Shown piece by piece: positions 16,680-24,655 of a DNA stretch of 64,000 nucleotides; the first letter of the stretch is position 1, and every line of letters begins with the position of its first letter. The notes under the pieces were generated by a model. It was not told where the DNA came from. It did not search any database and saw nothing but the letters and a program-made list of their open reading frames with translations. Source of the DNA: Luteimonas gilva (GTDB lineage Bacteria > Pseudomonadota > Gammaproteobacteria > Xanthomonadales > Xanthomonadaceae); contig NZ_SZUA01000003.1 of the NCBI RefSeq assembly GCF_005239095.1, positions 310,001 through 374,000 of the forward strand, given 5' to 3'. Position numbers and translations under genes: made by a program.

Positions 16680-16717
16680 CCCTCTCCCGCTTGCGGGAGA
16701 GGGTTGGGTGAGGGCCT
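16680..16717. repeat. TCTCCCGC..GCGGGAGA palindrome
   Basis: CCTCTCCCGCTTGCGGGAGA followed by GGGTTGGGTGAGGGC lies 16 bp after the histone-like gene. It is the same element and orientation as at 15963, so two copies bracket the histone-like gene as direct repeats. Confidence 0.75.
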
Positions 16718-16798
16718 AGGCGCGCAGCGCCAGTAGCTTTAAATCCCCCTGAAAACCCACACATAAACCTATAAGAAACACGTCTCAGGAACACGCAA

Positions 16799-17596
16799 AT
16801 GGCCGTCAAGATCGAAAAGAAAATCAAGGGCTACGCCGTCGTCACCCCGGAAGACAAGGCCAAGGAAGCCGCCCAGGCCGCCGCGGTCTCGCGCGCCGAG
16901 CTGGAAGCCGACCTGCCCACGGCCGACGTGATCCAGATGCACGAGCGCATCGAGCGCCCCGAAGTGCTGATCGGCAGCACCTACAAGATCAAATCCCCGC
17001 TGGTGGAGCACGCCATGTACGTGACCATCAACGACATCGTGCTCAACGCCGGCACCGAGCACGAACTGCGCCGCCCGTTCGAGATCTTCGTCAACAGCAA
17101 GTCGATGGAACACTTCCAGTGGATCGTCGCCTTGACCCGCATCATGTCCGCCGTGTTCCGCAAAGGCGGCGACGTCACCTTCCTGGTCGACGAGATGAAG
17201 GCCGTGTTCGACCCCAAGGGCGGCTACTTCAAGGCCGGCGGCGTGTACATGCCGTCGCTGGTGGCCGAACTGGGCGCCATCGTCGAGGACCACCTGAAGT
17301 CCATCGGCATGATCCACGACCCCGAAATGAGCCCCGCCCAACGCGCCCTGATCGCCGAGAAGCGCCGCGCGTACGAAGAACGCTCAAAAAAAAACAATGA
17401 AATAAGCGACACCCTGGGCGGCGCGATGATCGTCGACGCCCCCGAACGCGAAAGCAACGAAGACATCGCAGTGACCGGCGAAGGCGCGTCCTTCCCGCCG
17501 TCGGCGACGCTTTGCCATAAGTGCAGCGCGAAGGCGCTGGTGATTATGGATGGGTGTGCGACTTGTTTGAACTGTGGTTATTCGAAGTGCGGTTAG
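16799..17596 (+). CDS. Class II ribonucleotide reductase C-terminal subunit (NrdJb-like)
   Basis: The 265-residue protein supplies the part missing from NrdJ. The middle (about 40-190) resembles the C-terminal domain of long class II reductases. The last 27 residues form a cysteine-rich tail with Cys239, Cys242, Cys253, Cys256, Cys259 and Cys264 (CHKC..CATCLNCGYSKC), which binds zinc and carries the cysteines that re-reduce the active-site disulphide. In Pseudomonas NrdJa and NrdJb act together; the same is inferred here. It is 850 bp downstream of nrdJ with a histone-like gene between. A run of nine A at 17386-17394 before the tail is atypical for this GC-rich genome and could allow slippage. 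Confidence 0.85.
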   Translation: MAVKIEKKIKGYAVVTPEDKAKEAAQAAAVSRAELEADLPTADVIQMHERIERPEVLIGSTYKIKSPLVEHAMYVTINDIVLNAGTEHELRRPFEIFVNSKSMEHFQWIVALTRIMSAVFRKGGDVTFLVDEMKAVFDPKGGYFKAGGVYMPSLVAELGAIVEDHLKSIGMIHDPEMSPAQRALIAEKRRAYEERSKKNNEISDTLGGAMIVDAPERESNEDIAVTGEGASFPPSATLCHKCSAKALVIMDGCATCLNCGYSKCG

Positions 17597-17613
17597 TTCT
17601 GTAGCAGATAGCT

Positions 17614-18591
17614 GTGACTGCAAAACGGCATCACTATGTGCCGGAAGCGTATCTTCGTGCGTTCACGGATGGTGACGGCCGGTTGACAGTCTTTCGCAAA
17701 GATGCGCCTTCAACTCCTTTCCGCACCTCTCCTTCAGATGTGGCGCTCGAGCAATATTACTATGCGTTCACGCGTAGTGATGAGGTTCGTGATACCGACT
17801 CCTTCGAGCAGATTTTTAGCGACATTGAGAGCGGTTGGCCGGAAATAATTAATCGGCTAAAGAGCGGTGACGTTAGTGATGAGGTGACTCATGATCTGTT
17901 GCAGTTCGCATGCCTTCAACGCGCTAGGGTCCCTGCTGTCAGGGATGCTTATGAAATTATGCGGGCGGACTCTGTAGGCCACATCGCGCGACTACTTCAG
18001 CGAATGGGGAAATTGCCGGACGCGCCTCCGGACTCCAAGGACATCTTGGACAGAGTTGAAATTTCAATCGATCCTGAGTCCTCGCTTGAGGCCATTGCAC
18101 TCACATTGGATGGCATGGTTGAACGAGTATTGCCGACGCTTGGATTTCGAATAATTCATAATCGTACGCGCATATCTTTTGTCACAAGCGACAATCCGGT
18201 TATGTGGTTCATACCGTACAAGAATGAAAACGAAATAAAGCCATATGAGATGATCCCAGGCGCTCCTATGGAATTTCTGTTTCCTCTGACGCCAAGATTA
18301 ATTCTATTGGGTACTAAGCAGCATTCAACAGAATTCAGAGAGCAAGGTCTGTTACATGGAACGTTGACTAATCTCGAGACGGTAAAGCGCGCGAATCGAT
18401 TAATAGCAAAGTTCGCATACAACGCCGTCTTCTCAGAAGATGAGTCGCCTTCGGCATTGGTCAAAAAATACGCGGATGTTTCACCTGTTGCGCATTCCAC
18501 ATCTTTTCCGCGTCCAGATGGGGACATGATAATGGTCCATATGGAGTTCTCGTCGCGAAGGACCAAGGCGAAATGGCACCAGCCAGCGTAG
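17614..18591 (+). CDS. DUF4238 family protein, AT-richer accessory gene
   Basis: The 325-residue cytoplasmic protein begins with TAKRHHYVPEAYLRAF, the RHHYVPxxYLxxF signature of DUF4238. The later region includes a conserved-looking FVTSDNPVMWF. Function is unknown; no nuclease or toxin residues can be named with confidence. Start is GTG at 17614, 17 bp after the nrdJb-like gene. Base and codon use are clearly more AT-rich than neighbours (ATA, AAT, TTA codons are frequent), indicating acquisition by transfer. Its stop codon lies at the first bases of a REP array, and a RAYT transposase follows, so the gene marks the left edge of an accessory islet. DUF4238 genes are often found in variable regions; a defence role is possible but not shown. 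Confidence 0.8.
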   Translation: MTAKRHHYVPEAYLRAFTDGDGRLTVFRKDAPSTPFRTSPSDVALEQYYYAFTRSDEVRDTDSFEQIFSDIESGWPEIINRLKSGDVSDEVTHDLLQFACLQRARVPAVRDAYEIMRADSVGHIARLLQRMGKLPDAPPDSKDILDRVEISIDPESSLEAIALTLDGMVERVLPTLGFRIIHNRTRISFVTSDNPVMWFIPYKNENEIKPYEMIPGAPMEFLFPLTPRLILLGTKQHSTEFREQGLLHGTLTNLETVKRANRLIAKFAYNAVFSEDESPSALVKKYADVSPVAHSTSFPRPDGDMIMVHMEFSSRRTKAKWHQPA

Positions 18592-18808
18592 CCCGCACAA
18601 ATCTTTCGCACCCGATCAACCCCCGCGTCTCGCATTGCGGCGGGCTAAAGCCCGCCCTACGCATGAGCGGGGACTGTAGGGCGGGCTTCAGCCCGCGTAG
18701 CCCGGGCAAACCTTCCTCACCCCGGATCAATCCCGCGCCTCGCATTACGGCGGGCTAAAGCCCGCCCTACGCATGAGCGGGGAATGTAGGGCGGGCTTTA
18801 GCCCGCCG
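18588..18808. repeat. Tandem REP/BIME array upstream of the RAYT gene
   Basis: Two direct units of about 110 bp (18588-18697 and 18698-18808) each begin GTAGCCCG and end with an inverted pair of the core GCGGGCTAAAGCCCGCCCTA. Four cores lie near 18639, 18676, 18749 and 18786. They are the family most closely tied to the adjacent RAYT gene. Nothing else is seen between 18592 and 18891. Confidence 0.88.
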
Positions 18809-18891
18809 TTTACCGGTCGGGGTGGCGAAATCCCATGCGCTGCGCGGTGTTCTCCGATGCCGGGATCCCGTGCCGTACGCCAACCTGCGGC

Positions 18892-19434
18892 ATGCCTCGT
18901 TATCGTCGCGTTTGGGTGCCGGGCGGCACCTATTTCTTCACCGTGAACCTGCTCGAACGCAGGCGCCGGCTATTGGTCGAACGGATCGACGCGTTACGCG
19001 CCGCGTTCATCGATGCGCGTGGCGCGCAACCATTCGAATTGCTGGCCATCGTGGTTCTGCCGGATCATTTGCATTGCGTATGGCGATTGCCCGAAGGCGA
19101 CGCCGACAACGCCGGCAGATGGCAACGCATCAAGGCCGGATTCGTACGCCGCCTTCCACGGGACGAATACGTCTCGACGATCCGACGGGCCAGGCGCGAA
19201 CGGGGCGTCTGGCAGAGGCGATACTGGGAACATCTGATCCAAGACGACGAGGATCTGCGCCGGCATATCGATTATGTTCACTTCAATCCGGTGAAGCATC
19301 GCTGGGCGGCGCGTGCGGTGGATTGGCCGCATTCGTCCGTGCATCGATATGTGGCGAGAGGCGATTTGACGGCCGATTGGGGCGGCGAGTGCGGTGTGGA
19401 GGCGGATCGGTGCGCGCGGGAGGCGGCGGGCTGA
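18892..19434 (+). CDS. REP-associated tyrosine transposase (RAYT, IS200-like Y1 HUH)
   Basis: The 180-residue protein has the RAYT signature: N-terminal [20 protein letters not shown], the HUH-type metal motif PDHLHCVW, the conserved [12 protein letters not shown], and the tyrosine-bearing helix [12 protein letters not shown]. RAYTs are single-copy domesticated IS200-like enzymes that cut and move REP palindromes. The start at 18892 (MPRYRR) is chosen because it is the usual RAYT N-terminus; an upstream in-frame ATG at 18835 adds 19 residues without family resemblance. REP copies flank both sides, and the stop TGA itself is part of the downstream REP. All key residues are intact, so the enzyme may be active. 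Confidence 0.9.
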   Translation: MPRYRRVWVPGGTYFFTVNLLERRRRLLVERIDALRAAFIDARGAQPFELLAIVVLPDHLHCVWRLPEGDADNAGRWQRIKAGFVRRLPRDEYVSTIRRARRERGVWQRRYWEHLIQDDEDLRRHIDYVHFNPVKHRWAARAVDWPHSSVHRYVARGDLTADWGGECGVEADRCAREAAG

Positions 19435-19448
19435 AGCCCGCCCTACGC
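19423..19448. repeat. REP copy at 3' end of the RAYT gene
   Basis: GCGGCGGGCTGAAGCCCGCC followed by CTACGC overlaps the last codons and the TGA stop of the RAYT gene, and directly abuts the RAYT remnant that follows. Confidence 0.85.
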
Positions 19449-19449
19449 G

Positions 19450-19576
19450 TTCTATGTGCACTTCAATCCGGTCAAGCATGGACGGGCGGCGCGCGGCGGA
19501 TTGGCCTTGGTCGACCTTTCATCGCTACGTCAGGGGCGGCCTTCTTCCGCGAGATTGGGGCGACACGAGCGATTGA
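19450..19576 (+). pseudogene. 3' remnant of a second RAYT gene, frameshifted
   Basis: The segment encodes [15 protein letters not shown] in one frame and then [20 protein letters not shown] ending GDTSD-stop in another. Together these match the last 45 residues of a RAYT (compare [20 protein letters not shown] in the intact gene). Alignment with the intact gene shows two bases missing near 19490-19498 (GCGCGTGCGGTGG versus GCGCGCGGCGG). The 5' part is absent and replaced by a REP copy. It is therefore a truncated, frameshifted relic, diverged enough to come from a different RAYT lineage or an old duplication. Confidence 0.8.
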
Positions 19577-19584
19577 AGTGGCGT

Positions 19585-19618
19585 TCCGGGTGCGGCCTGC
19601 GGCCTTACCCGGGCTACG
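19585..19618. repeat. REP copy, GCGGCC..TTACCCGGGCTACG family
   Basis: CCGGGTGCGGCCTGCGGCCT followed by TACCCGGGCTACG. This family recurs at 26107, 27045, 27554, 28240, 34188, 35142, 35190 and 41161-41241. It differs in sequence from the GCGGGCTAAAGCCCGC family around the RAYT. Confidence 0.8.
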
Positions 19619-19749
19619 TTTCGCGTGAATAACGGGGTTAGATACGTATTAGTGGCGCGGCCAGCTATCTGCGTGGGCAGCATAGATGCGCGGTATGATG
19701 CATCCGGCGGCTTGAAACCCGTCCTATGGATCTTCAGCGATGCCTGCGT

Positions 19750-19956
19750 TCATTCCTCGGCGTCTTTCAAGACGTCGCTCATCCGCACCTTCAAACCATC
19801 GCAGACGCGCTGCAGCGTATCGATCTGCAGATTCTTCTCGCCACGTTCGATGGCGCTGTAATAGGCGCGGTGCATGCCGATCTTATCGGCGAAACTTTCC
19901 TGACTGTAGCCGGCCGCTTTCCGGCGGGACCGGATAGACCTTCCCAGGCGCTGCAT
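19750..19956 (-). CDS. Small Xre/Cro-type helix-turn-helix regulator
   Basis: A 68-residue protein MQRLGRSIRSRRKAAGYSQE followed by SFADKIGMHRAYYSAIERGEKNLQIDTLQRVCDGL is a complete HTH_3 DNA-binding domain with no further domain. Such stand-alone Xre proteins often control restriction-modification or toxin systems, but no partner is seen here. An in-frame open region extends 52 codons upstream to 20112. Its translation looks like non-coding palindromic DNA, so the shorter start is chosen; the SD is weak, which leaves the start uncertain. It sits alone between REP arrays next to the RAYT remnant, consistent with an accessory islet. Confidence 0.7.
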   Translation of the reverse strand: MQRLGRSIRSRRKAAGYSQESFADKIGMHRAYYSAIERGEKNLQIDTLQRVCDGLKVRMSDVLKDAEE

Positions 19957-20187
19957 GAGAGGTCCGTAGGCTGGGTCGGGTTCGCAGACCCAGAAGCGGC
20001 GAATCCGGGGCGCAACGGAAAAACCGGGTGGGCGCAGCCAACCCCAACTATTGTGCTGGTCCGTTTGGTATGCGAGCAGATGATTTGACATCACCGTGGA
20101 TGGCGTCTGCATAGTTCAGCCCTATTAGCGCACGTTAGCGTCTCTCGACATGAGATGGCGCCCGTAACCAGCGCAGCTTGTAGCACG

Positions 20188-20285
20188 CGTAGGGCGGAAC
20201 CCGCGCAGCGGATTCCGCCGTCTATCTCGCAATCCGAGCATCCCGCCATGGGCGGCGGAATCGCCTGCGGCGGTTCCGCCCTGCG
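20188..20285. repeat. REP pair, GTAGGGCGGAACC..GGTTCCGCCCTGCG family
   Basis: CGTAGGGCGGAACCCGCGCA continuing to GGATTCCGCC (20188-20222) is inverted at 20251-20285 (GGCGGAATCGCCTGCGGCGG then TTCCGCCCTGCG). It is a third palindrome family in the islet. The gap 19957-20452 contains this, the next element and nothing else recognised. Confidence 0.75.
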
Positions 20286-20332
20286 TGGACTGTCCGGAGG
20301 ATTGGAATTCGGTCTGTACGGGTCGATCGCGA

Positions 20333-20363
20333 TGCTGGGTTGCTGAAGCCAACCCAGCCTACG
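20333..20363. repeat. Palindrome GCTGGGTT..AACCCAGCCTACG
   Basis: TGCTGGGTTGCTGAAGCCAA followed by CCCAGCCTACG is a hairpin-forming element with a relative at 52867-52899. Confidence 0.7.
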
Positions 20364-20452
20364 CGCTGAAACCCCCGGACTCCGGTGCGGGTTTCACCTC
20401 AGCCTAAAGCCGCACGCATCCGCCTCGCGGCGTCGGCATTACAATCTTGGCG

Positions 20453-21925
20453 ATGTCTACAACGTTCTCATTTTCGCGGCCATCCGCCGGCCCGGCGTTC
20501 TTCTTGGGCATGGTTCTGGCCCTCGCGGTCTCGGGATGCGCCTCTTCGCCTCGGGCCGAAGAGGCGCAGCCGCGCAACGGCTCCGGCCTCCCATGGCAGC
20601 GCGAAGACATCGCGGTTTTTCGCGATGAATTCCTGGCGGTCGATCGCGCATTCGGGCCGGAAGCGCGGAAACAGGCCGAACGGCGGCTCGCGGAACTGGA
20701 AAGACAGGCGACGGATCCCACGGCTTTCGCCGTCGAACTTTGCCGCATCGCCGCCTTGGCGGACAATGGTCATACGCAATGCCTGCCCAACGGAGCGGGA
20801 CGGGATATTTGCCGAAGCGTCGCCGAGATGCCCATCGATCGCCGCCTCTGGTGCCGACCGCGCACACCGGATTTCGAAATACAGGATTTCAACGGCGTAC
20901 CGATCGCCTTCTTTCCCTTCGATCGCGACTTCAACGTCGTGGGCGTGGAGGAAGGCAATGCGGATCTGCTCGGCGCGCGTCTCGTCGCCATCGAAGGCAA
21001 GCCGATCGAGAGCATCGTGCCGACGTTGCGCACGTTCGCCGGCGGTACCGCGGCCCATCGGGATGAGAGGGCGGCGCAGGTGCTTTCGAGCCCGGACCAG
21101 CTCCATGCCGTGGGCCTGACTCGGCAGGCGGACAAGGTCGGTTATACGTTCCTGGCCGCCGACGGCCAACAAATCGTGCGCGTTTTCCCGGTACGGTCTT
21201 CCTCGTCGCCGGGCGCCGGCGCTTGGCGCGGCCTGCCGCGCGTCGAGCACGGCGCTTGGGCGTTCCAACAACCCGAAAAACCGTTCCGTTACCGCGATGC
21301 GCCGGAGGTCGACGGCGTGATCGTTCAGCTCCGCAGGACCTTCGACGATGGCGACCGGAAGCTCGCCGACTTTCTGGAGGAAGCGGAGACCCAGCGGCAA
21401 ACCCTAGGCCGCAAGCATGTGGTGCTGGACATGCGCTTCAACGGTGGCGGCAATTTCTTGCTCATCCGCGACTTCATGAGGCGATGGCCCGCGCGCGCGC
21501 CGGGACGTTTCTTCGTGCTCACCAGCCGTCAGACGTTCTCCGCCGCCATCGCGAGCATCGCTTATCTGAAACAGGCCGGTAAGGAACGCGTGACCATCGT
21601 CGGTGAGCCGGTGGGCGATCGCATGATGTTCTTCTCCGACGGACTGCCGATCCGTCTCCCCCGCTCCGGCCGCTATTTCTTGGCCGCAGTGGCGAGGATG
21701 GACTATGCCGACGGCTGCAGGAAATACGACGATTGCATGGAAGCGATCGCCCAACCGGGCCGGCCTGTCGCGTCCGGCGCATTGATGTCCCTGGGCGCGA
21801 TGCCCCGTTTGCCCGTCTCGGTTCCGACGCTTGAACCGGATATGCCCGCGCCATGGACGATCGACGCCTGGTTGAAGGGCGAAGACCCGATGATGGATGC
21901 CGTGGCGACATCGCTGCGAAAGTGA
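20453..21925 (+). CDS. Lipoprotein with S41 (C-terminal processing protease)-like fold
   Basis: The 490-residue protein has an N-terminal hydrophobic segment ending in the lipobox-like VSGC (Cys29). A PDZ-like middle (EGNADLLGARLVAIEGKPIES) is followed by a C-terminal domain with VLDMRFNGGGN and TSRQTFSAAIASI, resembling the substrate-binding and nucleophile regions of tail-specific S41 proteases (the Ser in TFSAA would be the nucleophile). A catalytic lysine could not be placed, so activity is uncertain. ATG at 20453 is preferred to a TTG six bases upstream. The gene is probably membrane-attached and periplasmic. Its neighbour downstream is a Tat-exported beta-lactamase-fold hydrolase on the same strand, 50 bp away, so both may be co-transcribed. 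Confidence 0.75.
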   Translation: MSTTFSFSRPSAGPAFFLGMVLALAVSGCASSPRAEEAQPRNGSGLPWQREDIAVFRDEFLAVDRAFGPEARKQAERRLAELERQATDPTAFAVELCRIAALADNGHTQCLPNGAGRDICRSVAEMPIDRRLWCRPRTPDFEIQDFNGVPIAFFPFDRDFNVVGVEEGNADLLGARLVAIEGKPIESIVPTLRTFAGGTAAHRDERAAQVLSSPDQLHAVGLTRQADKVGYTFLAADGQQIVRVFPVRSSSSPGAGAWRGLPRVEHGAWAFQQPEKPFRYRDAPEVDGVIVQLRRTFDDGDRKLADFLEEAETQRQTLGRKHVVLDMRFNGGGNFLLIRDFMRRWPARAPGRFFVLTSRQTFSAAIASIAYLKQAGKERVTIVGEPVGDRMMFFSDGLPIRLPRSGRYFLAAVARMDYADGCRKYDDCMEAIAQPGRPVASGALMSLGAMPRLPVSVPTLEPDMPAPWTIDAWLKGEDPMMDAVATSLRK

Positions 21926-21975
21926 GCGCGGCCATCAGACTTGATGAGACCGGCCTCAGCGTATCCAATAAAGAC

Positions 21976-23229
21976 ATGCCCATCCGCTCGTTGTCAGACC
22001 GCCGCCGTTTCATGGCCGGTACCGCTGCCCTCGGCGTGCTTGGCCTACTGCCTGTGCGCCGTGCGAGCGCGGCTTCGCGCAAAGGAGCGTGGATACCCGA
22101 CGCCGAATTCCTCGCCGAGTTGCCGCGGATCATGCAGGCCTTCGCCGTCCCCGGCGTCGGCATCGCCGTGGTCGAGGACGGGGCGGTGGCTTGGAGCCGG
22201 GGCTTCGGCGTAACCAACGCGATCACCGGCGCGCCCGTCGATGCGCGGACGGTGTTCGAGGACGCGTCGCTGAGCAAACCGGTGTTCGCTTATCTCGTCA
22301 TGCAGTTGGCAGATCAAGGCCTGATCGATCTGGACCGCCCGCTGGTCCGATACCGGCGCCCCGAATACCTGGCCGATCATCCCTGGATCGCGCTGATCAC
22401 ACCGCGCGATGTGTTGCGGCATTCCACCGGGCTGCCGAATTGGCGCAGTGCGCCGGCGACGGAAAAACTCGTGCCGATGGTCGAGCCCGGCACCCGCATC
22501 GACTATTCCGGCGAAGCGTTCTTCTGGTTGCAGCTGGCGGTGGAAACGATCACCGGCCAGAGCCTGGACGATGCCGCGCGGACGCATCTGTTCGGCCCCG
22601 CCGGCATGAAGGACAGCAGCTATGCCTGGAATGCGGACCTGGCCGCGCGATCCGTGTATGGCCACCGCGCGCACGACCAGCCGGGCACCGGCCTGCCGCG
22701 GCAAATGTTCCGCGAACAATGGACCGTCGCCCAGCAAATCGCCGATCGCTGGGGCAAGCCGCTGTCCGCATGGAAATACGAAGATGCCGAACGCGCGCTG
22801 CCCGAAGTCGTGGCGCTCGCACCGGCCGGGCTGGTGACATGGCCGGGCGACATCCTCGCCAATGCGGCCGCAAGCCTGCGCACCACGGTGCAGGACTACG
22901 CCGCGTTCCTGACCCTGATGATGGCGCGCAAGCGCCGCGCGCCCTGGGAAATCGCCGAGACCACACGCAAGGCGATGCTGACGCCGCAGATAAAAATACC
23001 CGGCCGTTGGACCGAAAAAGGCCTGGGCTGGAACATGGAACAGACGCGCGACGGCCCGGTGTTCTACCACTCCGGCAGCAACGGCGGCATCTTCAAGAAC
23101 TTCGCCGTCGGCGATGCGCAACGCCGACGCGGCATCGTGGTGCTGACCAACGGCGGCAGCGGTTCTTTCGTCCACCAGCGCGTGGTGCGGGCCGCAACAG
23201 GATACGACCTGCTTTCCTACGATCTGTAG
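21976..23229 (+). CDS. Tat-exported serine hydrolase, beta-lactamase class C fold
   Basis: The 417-residue protein starts with a twin-arginine signal (LSDRRRFMAGTAALGVLGLL) and carries the class C/penicillin-binding fold motifs: SxxK as SLSK (Ser98, Lys101), the tyrosine motif DYSGE (Tyr177), and HSGSNGG in place of KTG. Family members include esterases, DD-peptidases and true AmpC enzymes; YSG instead of YxN and the HSG motif favour an esterase or peptidase over a cephalosporinase (inference). Start ATG 21976 is chosen because it places the Tat motif at the N-terminus; the longer frame overlaps the previous gene. It should act in the periplasm. Confidence 0.85.
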   Translation: MPIRSLSDRRRFMAGTAALGVLGLLPVRRASAASRKGAWIPDAEFLAELPRIMQAFAVPGVGIAVVEDGAVAWSRGFGVTNAITGAPVDARTVFEDASLSKPVFAYLVMQLADQGLIDLDRPLVRYRRPEYLADHPWIALITPRDVLRHSTGLPNWRSAPATEKLVPMVEPGTRIDYSGEAFFWLQLAVETITGQSLDDAARTHLFGPAGMKDSSYAWNADLAARSVYGHRAHDQPGTGLPRQMFREQWTVAQQIADRWGKPLSAWKYEDAERALPEVVALAPAGLVTWPGDILANAAASLRTTVQDYAAFLTLMMARKRRAPWEIAETTRKAMLTPQIKIPGRWTEKGLGWNMEQTRDGPVFYHSGSNGGIFKNFAVGDAQRRRGIVVLTNGGSGSFVHQRVVRAATGYDLLSYDL

Positions 23230-23273
23230 CCCGGTGGGATAGATCGACCATCGCAACCCGCCGCTTGTTCGGC

Positions 23274-23690
23274 CTAGATACTAGAAGAGTCGGTGTTGCG
23301 AAAAATCGAAAAGGCGCCGCTTGCCGGCTCGAAACGAAGCCAAACCTCCAAGCCGAGATAGTCCAGGTCGATTTGGCCAGCGTTTATTGGATATTCGAGA
23401 CAGTGGCACTTGATGCCAATTTGGATCCAAAGGGGCCCGGTATGTTGGGCATAGGATTCGTCGGCGATGTAGTACTCGCCCGTCAGGCGCTCGCGGTTCG
23501 GAAAATCTCCGGCGCCGAAGATCGCATCGGAGTTGAGGTAGGCGTCCAGCTCGTCATGCACGGCATCGAGTAACCGGTCTCGATGCGACTGGATCAAGTG
23601 ATAGTCCGACAGGCGCACTCCATCATAAAGAGAGGCATCCGTGGGCCTGGCCCAAAGCGGCGTCGGAATGCGGACTGGATGAATCGGCAT
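23274..23690 (-). CDS. Hypothetical protein, no family recognised
   Basis: The open frame encodes 138 residues with a normal amino-acid mix (few Arg/Ala runs, several Tyr, Ile, Asp), unlike the shadow frames around it, which supports a real gene. Segments such as YHLIQSHRDRLLDAVHDEL and LGLEVWLRFEPASGAFSIF suggest an alpha/beta soluble protein. No signal peptide, membrane helix or known motif is seen. It lies convergent to the preceding hydrolase gene and divergent from the RDD gene. Function unknown. Confidence 0.6.
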   Translation of the reverse strand: MPIHPVRIPTPLWARPTDASLYDGVRLSDYHLIQSHRDRLLDAVHDELDAYLNSDAIFGAGDFPNRERLTGEYYIADESYAQHTGPLWIQIGIKCHCLEYPINAGQIDLDYLGLEVWLRFEPASGAFSIFRNTDSSSI

Positions 23691-23851
23691 AAGGCCGCCT
23701 TTTCCATGTGAGTGATGATGTTGGGATTTCGCGCCAACCTTACCGCGTCCAGGCGCAAAAGCGTGTATTCCTGCCCGGGCGTGCGTGGTCGAGCGCGATG
23801 CCCGGTGTGGCTGCGATATGATGCGTCCGGCATTACGGTTCAGGGGGAACC

Positions 23852-24463
23852 ATGTCCGTCGAAATTCTGCCGACGCCCGCCGAGGCCGTCGCGCCGCTAG
23901 CCGTGCATCCGTGGCAACGCTATTGCGCGCGCATGATCGATATCCAGTTCTTCGGCCTGATCAGCATCGTCGCGATCGGATTCATCGGCGGCATCGTGGC
24001 GCCGGAACCGGTTCTGCGATTCTTCAATCTAATGGAGAAAGGTTTCCTAGGTACGGTGCTGGCCAATGTATTCACGATAGGGGTGACGGTTCCCGTCATC
24101 GCCTGTTTCGGCGCGTGGACCGGCACGCCGGGCAAATGGATCTTCGATATCCGAGTTCGCGAAGCGGATGGCCGTCGCCTTTCTCTCGCCAGGTCTTTCC
24201 GTCGCGAGGCGACGATCTGGATCAAAGGGTTCGGGTTCGGCGTGCCGTTCGTGAGCTTGATCACGCTCATCATGAGCAAAGTGCGATTGAGCGAAGACGG
24301 AAAGACGGCATGGGATGAGGCCATGGATTGCCGTGTCCATCACGCCGCAGCCTCGGTGCTGGGCTATGTCAAGAAAACGATGGGCGTGGCCTTGGTGATT
24401 CTCGCACTGGTGTACAACTACGCCGCGATGATCAAGAACATGATGTCCGCGGCGACTTCTTGA
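23852..24463 (+). CDS. RDD family integral membrane protein
   Basis: The 203-residue protein has an N-terminal HPWQRYCARMIDIQFFGLIS, the region where RDD proteins carry their Arg-Asp motif, followed by hydrophobic segments at about 33-50, 66-88, 128-146 and 172-192. The motif FGAWTGTPGKWIFDIRVREADG is the typical RDD GxTxGKxxxgIrVvd segment. RDD proteins are small inner-membrane proteins of mostly unknown, possibly ion-transport, function. The gene stands alone and the start fits the N-terminal family position. Confidence 0.85.
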   Translation: MSVEILPTPAEAVAPLAVHPWQRYCARMIDIQFFGLISIVAIGFIGGIVAPEPVLRFFNLMEKGFLGTVLANVFTIGVTVPVIACFGAWTGTPGKWIFDIRVREADGRRLSLARSFRREATIWIKGFGFGVPFVSLITLIMSKVRLSEDGKTAWDEAMDCRVHHAAASVLGYVKKTMGVALVILALVYNYAAMIKNMMSAATS

Positions 24464-24655
24464 TAAAAGCAAGAAAACGGGGCCGGCGAGCAAGCCGGTG
24501 AAGCCCGCGCGCCTGGACTGTGTTCGCCCAAAAGCGGCATGACGTAGGCCGTCAGTTGGGATGCATTCCCACCTCCGCGGCCTATCATTGAGCGTCAGAT
24601 TCCGGCGAAGCCGGAGACATTGTCCGCCCCATCGCTCGATAGCCCGGAGACAGGG

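Noticed and set aside
18588-18808. CRISPR array
   Set aside because: Repeats are palindromic REP cores in inverted pairs at uneven distances with no unique spacers of constant size.
19394-19576. Separate 60-residue gene after the RAYT
   Set aside because: Its C-terminal half matches the end of a RAYT and its N-terminal half is the shifted frame of the intact RAYT; it is part of the frameshifted relic.
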